Shown: piece by piece, positions 33,347 through 41,590 of the stretch | Position numbering within the stretch: the first letter of the stretch is position 1 | How the letters are laid out: each line of letters starts with the position of its first letter | Assembly (NCBI RefSeq): GCF_000265245.1 | Contig: NZ_AJKS02000006.1 | Location: forward strand, 181,389-245,388 | DNA: 64,000 nt | Direction of reading: 5' to 3' | Source: Halomonas smyrnensis AAD6 | GTDB lineage: Bacteria; Pseudomonadota; Gammaproteobacteria; Pseudomonadales; Halomonadaceae | Notes under the pieces: generated by a model | Told to the model about the DNA's origin: nothing | Seen by the model: the letters and a program-made list of their open reading frames with translations, nothing else | The model's database searches: none | Made by a program: the position numbers and the translations under genes

Positions 33347-34531
33347 TCAGCGCTTGCCTGTCCCCGCGGGCTCGCCGGATTCACGGGCCAGGCGCTCCAC
33401 GGCGTCGCCGCCCTCGCGGGTCAGCCCCTCCAGCCGCTCGATCTGCTCGCCCAGCCGCGGCAGCGCCTCGCGGCGATAGCTCGCCAGGTCGTCAACCGCC
33501 GCCATGACGTCGGCGAAGGCGCCCTCGAGGGCCTTCATGTCGAGGTTGGCGGAGGCGGCGCGGGTCTGGATGTCCACGCCCTGCTGGCGCAGCGCCCGGG
33601 CGGTGCCGGCGATGGTCTCGCTGGTGGTGGCGTTGAGCGACTCGACGCGGTCGAGCACCAGCCGCTGGTTGGCCAGCGCCAGGGCCACGGTGGCCGCCAC
33701 GCTCAGCGCCGACACCGTGACGTTGACCGCCCGGTCGACGCCGCGCATCAGCTCGCGGTTGTTGCGGATGATCACCTCCAGCGCCAGCACGCCCTGCTGG
33801 CACACCGCCTGCTGCTGCTGGAGGTCGAGGATGCGCTGGCGCAGCGGGAACAGCAGCTCCTCCTCGACGAAGGCGCGACGGTCGTCGTCGGCGATCTCGT
33901 CGCGGGCCGCCATCAGGCGCTCGTCGATCAGCCGCCCCAGCGACACCTGGCGCTCGAGCTGGTCGAGGGTGGCGCGCATGGCCTCCTGGTCGTCGGACAG
34001 CGTCAGGTTGTCCCGCTCCAGCATGTCGCGGCCCCCCTGGAGGTCGGCGATGATCGCCTCCAGCGCCTGCTGGGCGGTCTCGAAGCGGTGGAAGTAGCGC
34101 TGCAGCCGGCTGCTGGCGCCCGGCAGCAGCCGACGCAGCCGGTCGAAGCGGCCGGGCTCGAGGCGATGATGGCGCGGGTCCAGGTCGTCCATGCGGCCGC
34201 GCAGCGCCGCCAGCGCCTTGGCGACCGGCCCGCCCTCCTCGCCGTGGCGGGCCAGCTGGCGCAGCGGCGTCTTGAGCATCTCGCTCTGGCGCGCGGCCTG
34301 CTGCTGGAGCTCGAGGCCCATCTCGTCCACCGCCCGACGCTGGCGGGCGGCGGCGCCCTCGGCCTCGTCGCCCAGGGTCTCGGCCACGAAGGCCTCGGCC
34401 ATGGCGGCGAGCCGCGGGTCCGCCGCGGCGCGCCCGGCCTCGTCCGCCGCCGGCCGCTCCAGCTCCTCGGCGATGCGTTCCACGGGCGGCAGCGACAGCG
34501 GGCTGCCCTCGGGCTGAGGCGCGTCGGTCAT
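33347..34531 (-). CDS. Toxic anion resistance protein TelA family
   Basis: A 394-residue, mostly helical cytoplasmic protein of the TelA family: LRQLARHGEEGGPVAKALA, MDDLDPRHHRLEPGRFDRL, RYFHRFETAQQALEAII, DQEAMRATLDQLERQVSLG and LEVIIRNNRELMRGVDRAV followed by the NVTVSALSVAATVALALANQ block are its conserved features. TelA proteins are linked to tellurite and other stress resistance with unclear mechanism. Start 34531 (MTDAPQPEG) is supported by GAGGAG 9 bases upstream, better than the in-frame ATG at 34564. It is downstream of an XpaC-like membrane protein on the same strand. Confidence 0.85.
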   Translation of the reverse strand: MTDAPQPEGSPLSLPPVERIAEELERPAADEAGRAAADPRLAAMAEAFVAETLGDEAEGAAARQRRAVDEMGLELQQQAARQSEMLKTPLRQLARHGEEGGPVAKALAALRGRMDDLDPRHHRLEPGRFDRLRRLLPGASSRLQRYFHRFETAQQALEAIIADLQGGRDMLERDNLTLSDDQEAMRATLDQLERQVSLGRLIDERLMAARDEIADDDRRAFVEEELLFPLRQRILDLQQQQAVCQQGVLALEVIIRNNRELMRGVDRAVNVTVSALSVAATVALALANQRLVLDRVESLNATTSETIAGTARALRQQGVDIQTRAASANLDMKALEGAFADVMAAVDDLASYRREALPRLGEQIERLEGLTREGGDAVERLARESGEPAGTGKR

Positions 34532-34635
34532 TGGCAGGCTCTCCTCTTCTCTCGCTGATGCCATGTCTTCTCTGGCGGTGGCTGCCGCGAATGACCGCGG
34601 CCAGGACGTGCCGCCAGTCTATCCGGCGCGCCCGG

Positions 34636-35568
34636 TCAGGTCTCGCGGCCGTAGCGCCCGGCGCCGTCGATGAAGCGGCGCAGCTCCTCGCAGGCCTGGT
34701 CGGCGCCGACCCGGGCCCGCGGGCGACCAGTGACGATGCGCGACAGCGCCACGCTGGTGTCGTCCAGCGCGGTCAGCGCCGCCTCGTTGCGCGCCGCCAG
34801 CCGGCGCAGCGATTTCTCGGTGTCCTCGATCAGCGCCAGCCGGCGGCGCAGGGCGTCGGTCTCGTTGGCCGACAGATTGCCGGCCTCATGGCCGAGGCGG
34901 CGACGGATGAAGTCGACGTCGAGGCCGGCCACGCCGCGGGCCTGGGAGGCCATGGCGGTGAAGTTGTCCACCGCCCCCATGCACACCTCGACCACCAGCG
35001 AGCGGGCCCGCTCGTGGGCCAGCTCGCCGGCCGTGAAGCGCGAGGCCATGACCTCCAGCACATTGCCGTAGCGGCTGTAGAGGCGGTCGACCTGGGCGGC
35101 GTGATCGGCACGGTCGACCTCCAGCAGCGCCCGCTTGGCCCGGCACAGCGCCTGCACCACCTCGTCGGCGTCGGCCGGCGGATGGTCGGGATCGAGCTCG
35201 CTGACGCCGGCCTCCCGGGCCGACTCGTGGCGGCGGCGGGTGGCCTCGGCGCGCAGCATCTCCTCGAGCCGGCGCTTGTGCCGCCTCGCCCGGAAACGCC
35301 GCCAGCGCCGTTCCAGCGGCAGCTCCACGGCGATGGCGGCGAGCCCCGCCAGCCAGCCGCCGAGGCTGGGGTCGAAGCCGCCCCACAGCGAGGTCAGCCA
35401 CATCAGCAGGCTGAGGAAGGGCACCAGAAAGGCATAGCGCACCACCACCTGCCAGCGGCTGGGCTGCTCGACGGCCAGCGCCAGCCGCGGGCTGACCAGC
35501 CCCGCCAGGCACCAGGGCAGGCAGGTCAGGAACAGGCCGTAGGCGGCTCCCTGAAGGAATCCCAGCAT
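34636..35568 (-). CDS. XpaC/YceG-like membrane protein paired with TelA
   Basis: A 310-residue protein with two or three hydrophobic helices at the N-terminus (about 1-80), then a long charged helical region (ERRWRRFRARRHKRRLEEML) and a coiled, TelA-partner-like domain (about 140-310). It resembles the family annotated as 5-bromo-4-chloroindolyl phosphate hydrolysis protein (XpaC), whose members are usually found next to telA. The name comes from an old Bacillus phenotype and should not be taken as an enzyme activity. Start 35568 (MLGFLQGAAYG) is preferred over 35616 because it begins the first helix and follows GGGAGG. Confidence 0.62.
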   Translation of the reverse strand: MLGFLQGAAYGLFLTCLPWCLAGLVSPRLALAVEQPSRWQVVVRYAFLVPFLSLLMWLTSLWGGFDPSLGGWLAGLAAIAVELPLERRWRRFRARRHKRRLEEMLRAEATRRRHESAREAGVSELDPDHPPADADEVVQALCRAKRALLEVDRADHAAQVDRLYSRYGNVLEVMASRFTAGELAHERARSLVVEVCMGAVDNFTAMASQARGVAGLDVDFIRRRLGHEAGNLSANETDALRRRLALIEDTEKSLRRLAARNEAALTALDDTSVALSRIVTGRPRARVGADQACEELRRFIDGAGRYGRET

Positions 35569-35777
35569 GGCGTCGTCGTGGCCTCCCGTGGCTGCTCTCT
35601 GTGGTGACGGTCTCATGATGAGGCCAGCACGGCCATCCCGCCACCCCGGGCGGGGTGTCGTTGATCGTCCACAGTTGGCACCGCGGCAGGGATTCGACCA
35701 CCATGGGTAACGACGACCGGCAGCGTAGCGGCCGGCTCCCCTGCAACGAAGCCTCCAGCACCGGAAGGAGATACACC

Positions 35778-36014
35778 ATGAAACGGACCCTGATGCTTAG
35801 CCTCGGCGCCCTGCTGACCCTGGCCCTGGCCGGATGCGGCACGACGACCGGCGAACGCGCCGCGAGCGGTGCGGGCGTGGGCGCCGCGGTGGGTGCCGGC
35901 GCGGCGGCCGTGACCGGCGGCGATGTGAGCCAGGGCGCCGTGATCGGCGGCGGCGTGGGCGCCGCCACCGGCGCGGCCACCGACGAGGAAGACATCAACC
36001 TCGACGAGCGCTGA
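35778..36014 (+). CDS. Small glycine-zipper lipoprotein
   Basis: A 78-residue precursor: lipoprotein signal MKRTLMLSLGALLTLALAGC (lipobox LAGC, Cys20), then an Ala/Gly-rich segment (about 28-68) with repeated GxGxGxx spacing typical of glycine-zipper membrane inserts, and an acidic tail (DEEDINLDER). An excellent GGAAGGAG ribosome site precedes ATG 35778. Its start (MKRTL) and lipobox resemble the entericidin at 57326-57457 closely, although the mature parts differ. It is probably an envelope-stress lipoprotein; function unknown. Confidence 0.8.
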   Translation: MKRTLMLSLGALLTLALAGCGTTTGERAASGAGVGAAVGAGAAAVTGGDVSQGAVIGGGVGAATGAATDEEDINLDER

Positions 36015-36020
36015 TCGCGC

Positions 36021-36722
36021 TCAGCGGCAGACCCGCCAGCCGCGCAGGGCCAGGTGAAAGTGATCGGCATGCGCGGCGTTGTAGTCCGGGCCCAGCACGG
36101 TGCCGAAGACGTCACAGGCGCCCTGCCGGGCCCGCTCCAGGAAGTCACCTTCGGCATCGTCGCCGCCCCAGTCGCCGAGCAGCGCGATGCGCCGACCGTC
36201 GGCCAGCCGATAGGCGGCCACGTCCAGCGCCTCCGCCGTGGCATGCTGGCTGCGCCGCCCCTCCTCGCGGCCATAGATATTGCGGCAGGCGAAGCTGCCG
36301 TAGTGCTCCACCGTTGCCACGGGCTGGCCGAACAGCGCCCGGGCGGCGGGCTGCAGGCGATGGCGCTCGTAGCGCAGCCAGGCCACCGCCAGCGGGCAGG
36401 TGGCCACGAAGCTCGAGCTGAATCTCACCCCCGAACGCTCCAGCCGCACCACGTTCTCGAGCGGGCAGCCCGCCACCGGCTCGTGGTCGGCCAGCGGCGT
36501 ATAGGCCAGCGCCGGCTCGTCGCTGCGCGCCAGCACCGCCAGACACGCCTCGGGATCGTCCTGCAGGCGGCCGAGCTTCCAGCGTGTCACCGGCGTCGGC
36601 GGGTCTTCCACGGCCAGCGGCCGCCAGGGATTCCAGCCGGCGGGCAGCGTCCAGATGCCCTTGTCGAAGGCGATGCCGACGCCGACCAGCCCCAGCAGCA
36701 GGATCAGGGTCCTTCCGCGCAT
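36021..36722 (-). CDS. Extensin-like C-terminal domain protein
   Basis: A 233-residue protein with an N-terminal membrane anchor or uncleaved signal (about 5-20) and the extensin-like domain found in many proteobacteria. Conserved pieces include CLAVLARS, GCPLENVVRL, CPLAVAWLRYERHRLQPAARALFGQPVATVEHYGSFACRN, HATAEALDVAAYRLADGRRI and the C-terminal HADHFHLALR, whose His residues resemble the zinc site of D-Ala-D-Ala metallopeptidases. A role in peptidoglycan or envelope processing is inferred from this. It is convergent with the glycine-zipper lipoprotein gene, only 6 bp apart. Confidence 0.85.
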   Translation of the reverse strand: MRGRTLILLLGLVGVGIAFDKGIWTLPAGWNPWRPLAVEDPPTPVTRWKLGRLQDDPEACLAVLARSDEPALAYTPLADHEPVAGCPLENVVRLERSGVRFSSSFVATCPLAVAWLRYERHRLQPAARALFGQPVATVEHYGSFACRNIYGREEGRRSQHATAEALDVAAYRLADGRRIALLGDWGGDDAEGDFLERARQGACDVFGTVLGPDYNAAHADHFHLALRGWRVCR

Positions 36723-36779
36723 TCACTCACCTCCCCTCGTGACGCCTTCCTGTCAGGCTCTCCTTCTCGGCCTAGCGTC

Positions 36780-36956
36780 TCACAAGATCAGGCTGACGAT
36801 CAGCGCCGCGCCTCCCACCAGCAGGGCGGTGATCACGGCCAGGATGACCAGCCGATCCAGCCAGCGATCGAGGAGCGTCCAGTCGAGGCGGTGCGACCGG
36901 CGATGCGGGGTGGCCCCGCGTCGTCGCGACGGGGAGCCCGGGGACCTGGGCGACAT
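36780..36956 (-). CDS. Small single-pass membrane protein, unknown
   Basis: A 58-residue protein: a strongly basic N-terminal part (PSRRRGATPHRRSHRLDW) followed by one hydrophobic helix (about 36-58, LVILAVITALLVGGAALIVS). ATG 36956 has a good AAGGAAG site 7 bases upstream, better than the ATG two codons earlier. The positive-inside rule places the basic part in the cytoplasm. I know no family for it. It could be a small regulatory membrane protein or a chance frame; the ribosome site and clean helix favour a gene. Confidence 0.5.
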   Translation of the reverse strand: MSPRSPGSPSRRRGATPHRRSHRLDWTLLDRWLDRLVILAVITALLVGGAALIVSLIL

Positions 36957-37102
36957 GAGCAAGCTTCCTTGTGCATCCTGTCTTCTGAGCTTAAGGGGGG
37001 CGCCGCAACGAAGCCAGCGGGCGCGTCGATTCGGCCACGGCCATTGTGTCGCGCCGCGGTCGTCCCCATATAACCTTGAGCAAGCTAATGACTGGAGCCC
37101 CC

Positions 37103-38104
37103 ATGCCCCGCCTCAACGAGATTCCGCTCTCGGTGCTCGACCTCGCCCCGATCCGCCAGGGCGGCAGCGCCGCCGAGACCTTCGACGACAGCGTCACCCT
37201 GGCCCGGCTGGCCGAGCGCCGCGGCTTCGAGCGCTTCTGGCTGGCCGAGCACCACAGCATCGACGGCATCGCCAGCGCCGCCACCTCGGTGCTGATCGGC
37301 CACGTCGCCGGCCAGACCTCGCGCATCCGCGTCGGCAGCGGCGGCATCATGCTGCCCAACCATCCGCCGCTGGTGATCGCCGAGCAGTTCGGCACCCTGG
37401 AAACGCTCTATCCTGGCCGCATCGACCTGGGCCTGGGCCGCGCCCCGGGCGCCGACGCCGCGACCATGGCCGCCCTGCGCCGCGACGCCTTCGCCGGCGT
37501 CGACGACTTCCCCCAGCGCCTCGAGGAGCTCAAGGGCTATCTCGACGACGAGCGCCCCGGCCAGCGGGTGCGCGCGGTGCCCGGCCAGGGCACTCGGGTG
37601 CCGCTGTGGCTGCTGGGCTCCAGCGACTACAGCGCGCGGCTGGCCGGCCGCGAGGGCCTGCCCTTCGCCTTCGCCGCCCAGTTCGCGCCGGCCCGGCTGC
37701 ACGAGGCGCTCCGGGTCTATCGCGACAACTTCCGGCCCTCGGCGCTGCTCGACGAGCCCTACGCCATGGTCGGCCTGCCGGTGATCGCCGCCGACAGCGA
37801 CCTGCAGGCCGAGTACCTGGCCAGCACCGCGCGTCAGAAGTTCCTCGGCCTGGTGCGCGGCCAGCGCATCCTGGCCCAGCCGCCGACGGAGCACCTGGAC
37901 TGGTCGCCGCTGGAGCAGTCCCAGGTCGAGCAGTTCCTGGGCGCGGCGGTGATCGGCGGCCCGGAGACCGTGCGCGAGGGCCTGGAGGCCTTCCTCGAGG
38001 CCACCGGCGCCGACGAGCTGATGCTGCACACCGACGTCTACAGCCTCGAGGATCGGCTGCGCAGCTACGAGATCGTCGCCGACCTGTGGCAGGCCGGCGA
38101 CTGA
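37103..38104 (+). CDS. Luciferase-like flavin monooxygenase (LLM class, MsnO8 type)
   Basis: A 333-residue TIM-barrel flavoenzyme. [20 protein letters not shown] at the N-terminus, [53 protein letters not shown] and the C-terminal [23 protein letters not shown] are diagnostic of the MsnO8/YhbW branch of bacterial-luciferase-like oxidoreductases. These use reduced FMN (sometimes F420) and oxygen; the substrate is unknown. ATG 37103 (MPRLNE) follows GGAG at 6 bases, so it is chosen over ATG 37088. A strong hairpin at 38140-38162 separates it from the convergent kinase gene. Confidence 0.9.
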   Translation: MPRLNEIPLSVLDLAPIRQGGSAAETFDDSVTLARLAERRGFERFWLAEHHSIDGIASAATSVLIGHVAGQTSRIRVGSGGIMLPNHPPLVIAEQFGTLETLYPGRIDLGLGRAPGADAATMAALRRDAFAGVDDFPQRLEELKGYLDDERPGQRVRAVPGQGTRVPLWLLGSSDYSARLAGREGLPFAFAAQFAPARLHEALRVYRDNFRPSALLDEPYAMVGLPVIAADSDLQAEYLASTARQKFLGLVRGQRILAQPPTEHLDWSPLEQSQVEQFLGAAVIGGPETVREGLEAFLEATGADELMLHTDVYSLEDRLRSYEIVADLWQAGD

Positions 38105-38139
38105 CGGACAAGAGACGGAGAAACGACGGAAAGGGAGCC

Positions 38140-38162
38140 GGGCCGGCGGCCTACGCCGGCCC
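38140..38162. terminator. Bidirectional terminator hairpin
   Basis: GGGCCGGCG-GCCTA-CGCCGGCCC, a 9-bp GC stem lying between the monooxygenase (plus) and the kinase (minus), whose stop codon is inside the loop. Confidence 0.7.
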
Positions 38163-39489
38163 GCCGAGCGGCAGCCGGATGCGCGCCGCCAGCCCGCCCA
38201 GCGGCGCCGCCTCGAGGGTCAGCCGGCCGCCGTAGAGCGCCATCAGGTCCTCGACGATGGCCAGGCCCAGGCCGCTGCCCGAGCGCCGCTCGTCGAGCCG
38301 CGCGCCCCGTGCCAGCGCGGCCTCGCGCTGCTCGGGGCTCATCCCCGGGCCGTCGTCCTCGATATCCGAGGCGGGCCTCACCGGCCTCGCCGGCGACCCG
38401 CAGCGTCACCCGCCCCTGCGCCCAGTTCAGGGCGTTCTCGAGCAGGTTGCCGACCATTTCCTGCAGATCCTGGGCGTCCACCCTCAGCGACAGGGCATCC
38501 TCGAGCTCGGCGTCCAGCACGATGCCGCGCCGCTCGGCCAGCCGCCCCAGGCCGTCGATCACCGGCGCCAGCGCCTCGTCGGCCCGCACGCGCCCGGCCA
38601 GCGAGGCGCCGCCGGCGGCCGAGGCGCGGGCCAGATGGTGGCGCACCGCCTCGTCGAGCCGGGTCAGTTCGGCGCGGATGCGCTCCGGCTCGGGATGGCG
38701 ACCGGCCAGGGTGCCCAGCACGCTGATCGGCGTCTTGAGGGCGTGGGCCAGGTTGCCGGCGGCGGCGCGACCGCGCTCGATCAGCCGGCGATCGCGGGCC
38801 AGCACCTCGTTCATGGCCCCGGCCAGCTCGGCCAGCTCCGCCGGCAGGCGGGTACCGAGGCGCGCCTCGCGGCCGGCCTCCACCTCGCGCAGATCGGCGT
38901 GCAGGCGGCGCAGCGGCGCCAGTCCCCAGCGGATCTGCGCCGCCAGTCCGCCCAGCAGCAGCACGCCCAGCGTCAGCAGCGACAGCCACAGCAGCCATTC
39001 GAAGCGCGCCACCTCGTCATCGAGCTCCTGACGCGACACCGCCAGCCCGACCCGCAGCGGGCGCGGATCGTTGGCCAGCCGGATGCGGCGCTCGATCAGC
39101 CGAAGCGGCTCGCCCCGCGGCCCGCTGATGTCGCGACGGGTCACGCCCTCGCCGCTCCCGCTCAGCGGCAGCCGCTGGTCCCACAGCGAGCGCGAGATGC
39201 GGGTCGTGCCCTGGCCGTCGCCGACCTGCCAGTACCAGCCGGAGAACACTCGCTCGAAGCGCGCGTCGCCCAGCGCCGGCGCCACCCTCAGCCGGCCGCT
39301 CAGCGGCTCGCGCTCCACCGAGGCCAGCAGCACGCGCAGCATCGAGTCCAGGCGCTCGTCGAAGGAGGCGGTGACGGTCTGGCGGAAGGTATAGGCGAGC
39401 CCGCCCCCGGCCAGCGGCAGCACCACCAGCACCAGCACCCCGGCGGCCAGCAGCAGTCGACGCGCCAGGCTCCAGCGGGTCGGGATCAC
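38151..39489 (-). pseudogene. PhoQ-like sensor histidine kinase, disrupted by a one-base frameshift
   Basis: The gene starts at GTG 39489, overlapping the regulator stop (GTGA). Its protein has two membrane helices (about 12-32 and 165-185), a periplasmic domain, HAMP, the phosphoacceptor motif NLAHALKTPISVLG (about 248), and NLLENALNWA. After VAGEAGEARL the frame is lost. It resumes one base later with DIEDDGPGM, SGSGLGLAIVEDLMALYGG and the stop at 38151. The extra base is one C of the CC at 38366-38367; removing it gives an intact 445-residue kinase. As written, the frame runs on to 38065 without the ATP-binding G boxes. Either a real loss of function or a sequence error. Confidence 0.82.
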
Positions 39490-40160
39490 GTCGGCTCGTC
39501 CTCCGGCGCCACCAGGCGATAGCCCTGGCCGCGGCGGGTCTCGATGCGCTCGCCGCCGAGCTTGCGCCGCAGCCGGCTGATCTGCACGTCGATGACGTTG
39601 GAGTCGGGCTCGTGGTCGCGGTCGTAGACGTGCTCGGCCAGCTCGCTGCGGCTGACCACCCGCGGCGTGGCGTGCATCAGATAGGCCAGCAGCCGCGATT
39701 CCTGGGCGGTCAGCGAGACCGGCCGCCCGGCCAGGGTCACGCTGCCGGTGTGGGTGTCGTAGGACAGCGCGCCGGCACAGAGCACCGGGTGGGCGTGGCC
39801 GTGGCTGCGCCGCACCAGGGCATGCAGGCGGAACAGCACCTCGGCGGTCTCGAACGGCTTGGTGACGTAGTCGTCGGCCCCGGCGGAGAAGCCGGCGGCC
39901 TTGTCGGACCAGCGCTCGCGGGCGGTCAGCACCAGCACCGGCAGGGCGATGCCGTCGTCGCGCCACTGGGCCAGCCAGCGGGTGCCGTCGCCGTCGGGCA
40001 GCCCCAGGTCGAGCACCACGGCGTCGTAGCGCTCGGTGCGCAGCAGGTAGTCGCCCTCGCCGCCGGTGCCGGCGGCCTCCACCAGCAGCCCGGCCTCGGA
40101 TAGCGCCTCGGAGAGCGCCTCGGCCAGCGCCCGATCATCCTCGATCAGCAGTACCTTCAT
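39486..40160 (-). CDS. PhoP/QseB-like OmpR-family response regulator
   Basis: A 224-residue regulator: receiver domain (about 1-115) with LLIEDDRALAEAL, Asp51-region AVVLDLGLPDGDG, LTARERWSDKAAGFSAGADD and YVTKPF, then a winged helix (about 125-222) ending RIETRRGQGYRLV. The ERWSDKxxGFxAGADDYxTKPF pattern is typical of regulators paired with HALKTP-type kinases. ATG 40160 overlaps the upstream PepSY stop (ATGA), and its own stop overlaps the kinase GTG, so three genes are translationally coupled. It likely controls the divergent PepSY genes through the direct repeats at 40633-40651. Confidence 0.9.
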   Translation of the reverse strand: MKVLLIEDDRALAEALSEALSEAGLLVEAAGTGGEGDYLLRTERYDAVVLDLGLPDGDGTRWLAQWRDDGIALPVLVLTARERWSDKAAGFSAGADDYVTKPFETAEVLFRLHALVRRSHGHAHPVLCAGALSYDTHTGSVTLAGRPVSLTAQESRLLAYLMHATPRVVSRSELAEHVYDRDHEPDSNVIDVQISRLRRKLGGERIETRRGQGYRLVAPEDEPT

Positions 40161-40525
40161 TGGCGTCGCATGCCCTCGATGTTCACTCCCTCGATCTCCA
40201 TCAGCCGTCCGTCCTCGGCATCGAACTCGAACTCCACCACCTGCCCCTGGGGGCCGAGCATCTCGATCTCGTAGCGGCGCTCGCCGTCCTCGTGATCCAG
40301 CTCGATCTCCAGCACCTGGCCGCGATAGCGCGCCTCGAGCCAGTCGAGCACCTCGGTCAGGGGCACGATGCGCCCGCTGTGCACCGCCTCGTGCAGCGCC
40401 TGCCATTGCTCGTCGTCATCGCCCTGGGCGCCGATCATCGGCCCGCCCAGGGCGGCGACCAGCAGGCTCGCGGCGAGCGCCCCGGCCAGCCGGCGGGGCC
40501 GCCGCCATCTTGAAAACGTGTTCAT
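40157..40525 (-). CDS. Secreted PepSY-domain protein, first gene of the two-component operon
   Basis: A 122-residue precursor with a signal peptide (basic start, hydrophobic about 13-30, cleavage near IGAQG) and one PepSY domain (about 37-118: ALHEAVHSGRIVPLTEVLDW, VLEIELDHEDGERRYEIEML, GRLMEIEGVNIEG). PepSY proteins in front of PhoPQ/QseBC-like operons are thought to modulate periplasmic signals or proteases. The ATG at 40525 lies within TTCATGG; the upstream ribosome site is weak. Its stop overlaps the regulator start. It is divergent from a second PepSY gene. Confidence 0.85.
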   Translation of the reverse strand: MNTFSRWRRPRRLAGALAASLLVAALGGPMIGAQGDDDEQWQALHEAVHSGRIVPLTEVLDWLEARYRGQVLEIELDHEDGERRYEIEMLGPQGQVVEFEFDAEDGRLMEIEGVNIEGMRRQ

Positions 40526-40632
40526 GGCGGCAGAGTGCCAGACGGCGCATGAATGCACCATTAACGCCGCCGCCAGCGGACCGACAGCCGCGCCCAGGCA
40601 GGCCGAGGGAACGCCTCGCCCGCCGGGCCGCG

Positions 40633-40651
40633 ACGTGAACCGAACGTGAAC
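40633..40651 (+). promoter_or_regulatory. Tandem direct repeats, candidate OmpR/PhoB-type operator
   Basis: ACGTGAAC occurs at 40633-40640 and again at 40644-40651, an exact 8-bp direct repeat with an 11-bp period. That is the head-to-tail geometry bound by dimers of OmpR/PhoB-family regulators such as the one encoded at 39486-40160. The site lies in the 224-bp divergent region between the two PepSY genes, 99 bp from the plus-strand start. Confidence 0.6.
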
Positions 40652-40749
40652 GGCGGCGTCAGCCCACGGCAAGACGACCGGTGCGATAACGACATCACGA
40701 GGCCGCACTCGAGGCCTCACCCCGACGCCACACGACAAGGAGAGCCACG

Positions 40750-41217
40750 ATGAAGACGCTCACTCACTGGATCGCCCCCCTGACCCTGGCCGGCATGACC
40801 GGCACCGCCCTGGCCGATGGCGGCGGCCTGAGCCAGGATGATCTGATGCGCCTGCTCGACGGCGCCGACGCCTACGGCTTCAGCCACTATGCCGAGCTCG
40901 ACCTCGACGACGACCAGCGCCTGGAGCTCGAGGGCTGGCGCGACGACGGCTGGGAGCTCGAGGTCGACATGCGGGTCGAGGATGGTACGCTGCTTCACGA
41001 GGCCCAGGCCCGCAGCCAGATCCCCGACTGGAGCCTCACCGGCGACCAGCTGCGCCAGGCGCTGGCCAATGCGCACCGCAACGGCCTGCAGCGATTCTCC
41101 ACCCTCGATGTCGATGGCGTCGACGATATCGAAGTCGAAGGCCTCGACGGCGACGGCCGCGAGCTCGAACTCACACTCGATCACGACCTGAAGGTCACGG
41201 GAGTGGAACATGACTGA
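40750..41217 (+). CDS. Periplasmic PepSY-type protein with two repeated domains
   Basis: A 155-residue precursor with a signal peptide (cleavage near ALADG, about residue 23). Two similar halves follow (about 28-85 and 96-155): DLMRLLDGADAYGFSHYAEL/DDQRLELEGWRDDGWELEVDM and QLRQALANAHRNGLQRFSTL/DDIEVEGLDGDGRELELTLD, each a PepSY-like unit rich in Asp and Glu. The acidic composition could bind metal ions. ATG 40750 has an AAGGAG site 6 bases upstream. It overlaps the next gene by 8 bases and is probably controlled with the divergent two-component operon. Confidence 0.82.
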   Translation: MKTLTHWIAPLTLAGMTGTALADGGGLSQDDLMRLLDGADAYGFSHYAELDLDDDQRLELEGWRDDGWELEVDMRVEDGTLLHEAQARSQIPDWSLTGDQLRQALANAHRNGLQRFSTLDVDGVDDIEVEGLDGDGRELELTLDHDLKVTGVEHD

Positions 41218-41590
41218 TCGACGCCAAGGGCAAGACCACAACGCCGCCTGGATGGCGGCCCGCCAATGGCGGGAACGGGCGCGCCAGGCGCGCCCGACCG
41301 GGGGCATGAGCGGCCCCCGGCTGGTGCTCACCTGGCTGCTGTTCGGCGCCATGATGATCGTCGGCACCCTGCTCGGCCTGGTGTTCCTGCTGGTCGGCTG
41401 GCTGATGCTGCCGTTCCTGCGCCACCGCATGAAGAAGCGCATGGAGCAGATGCGCGCCGAGCAGGCCGAGGACGTGGGCGGCGGCGCCCATCGCGAGGCC
41501 CCGTCCCGGGAGCGCGAGGCGCGCCGGGGCCGTAACGTCGGGCATGACACCCTGGAAGGCGATTACGTGGTCAAGGACGACGAGCGCTAG
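41210..41590 (+). CDS. Small membrane protein, unknown
   Basis: A 126-residue protein with a basic N-terminal part (about 1-33), one long hydrophobic segment (about 36-64, LVLTWLLFGAMMIVGTLLGL and on) that could span the membrane once or as a hairpin, a basic stretch (RHRMKKRMEQMRAEQ) and a charged tail ending GDYVVKDDER. It overlaps the PepSY gene by 8 bases, so it is translated from the same message and likely belongs to that response. I recognise no named family. Its last 20 bases overlap the 3' end of the convergent potassium channel gene. Confidence 0.72.
   Translation: MTDRRQGQDHNAAWMAARQWRERARQARPTGGMSGPRLVLTWLLFGAMMIVGTLLGLVFLLVGWLMLPFLRHRMKKRMEQMRAEQAEDVGGGAHREAPSREREARRGRNVGHDTLEGDYVVKDDER

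Noticed and set aside
31825..33384. N-terminal extension of the CocE hydrolase frame to 33384
   Set aside because: The 520 extra codons are the out-of-frame shadow of the ATP-grasp gene; the hydrolase start at 31824 has a strong ribosome site.
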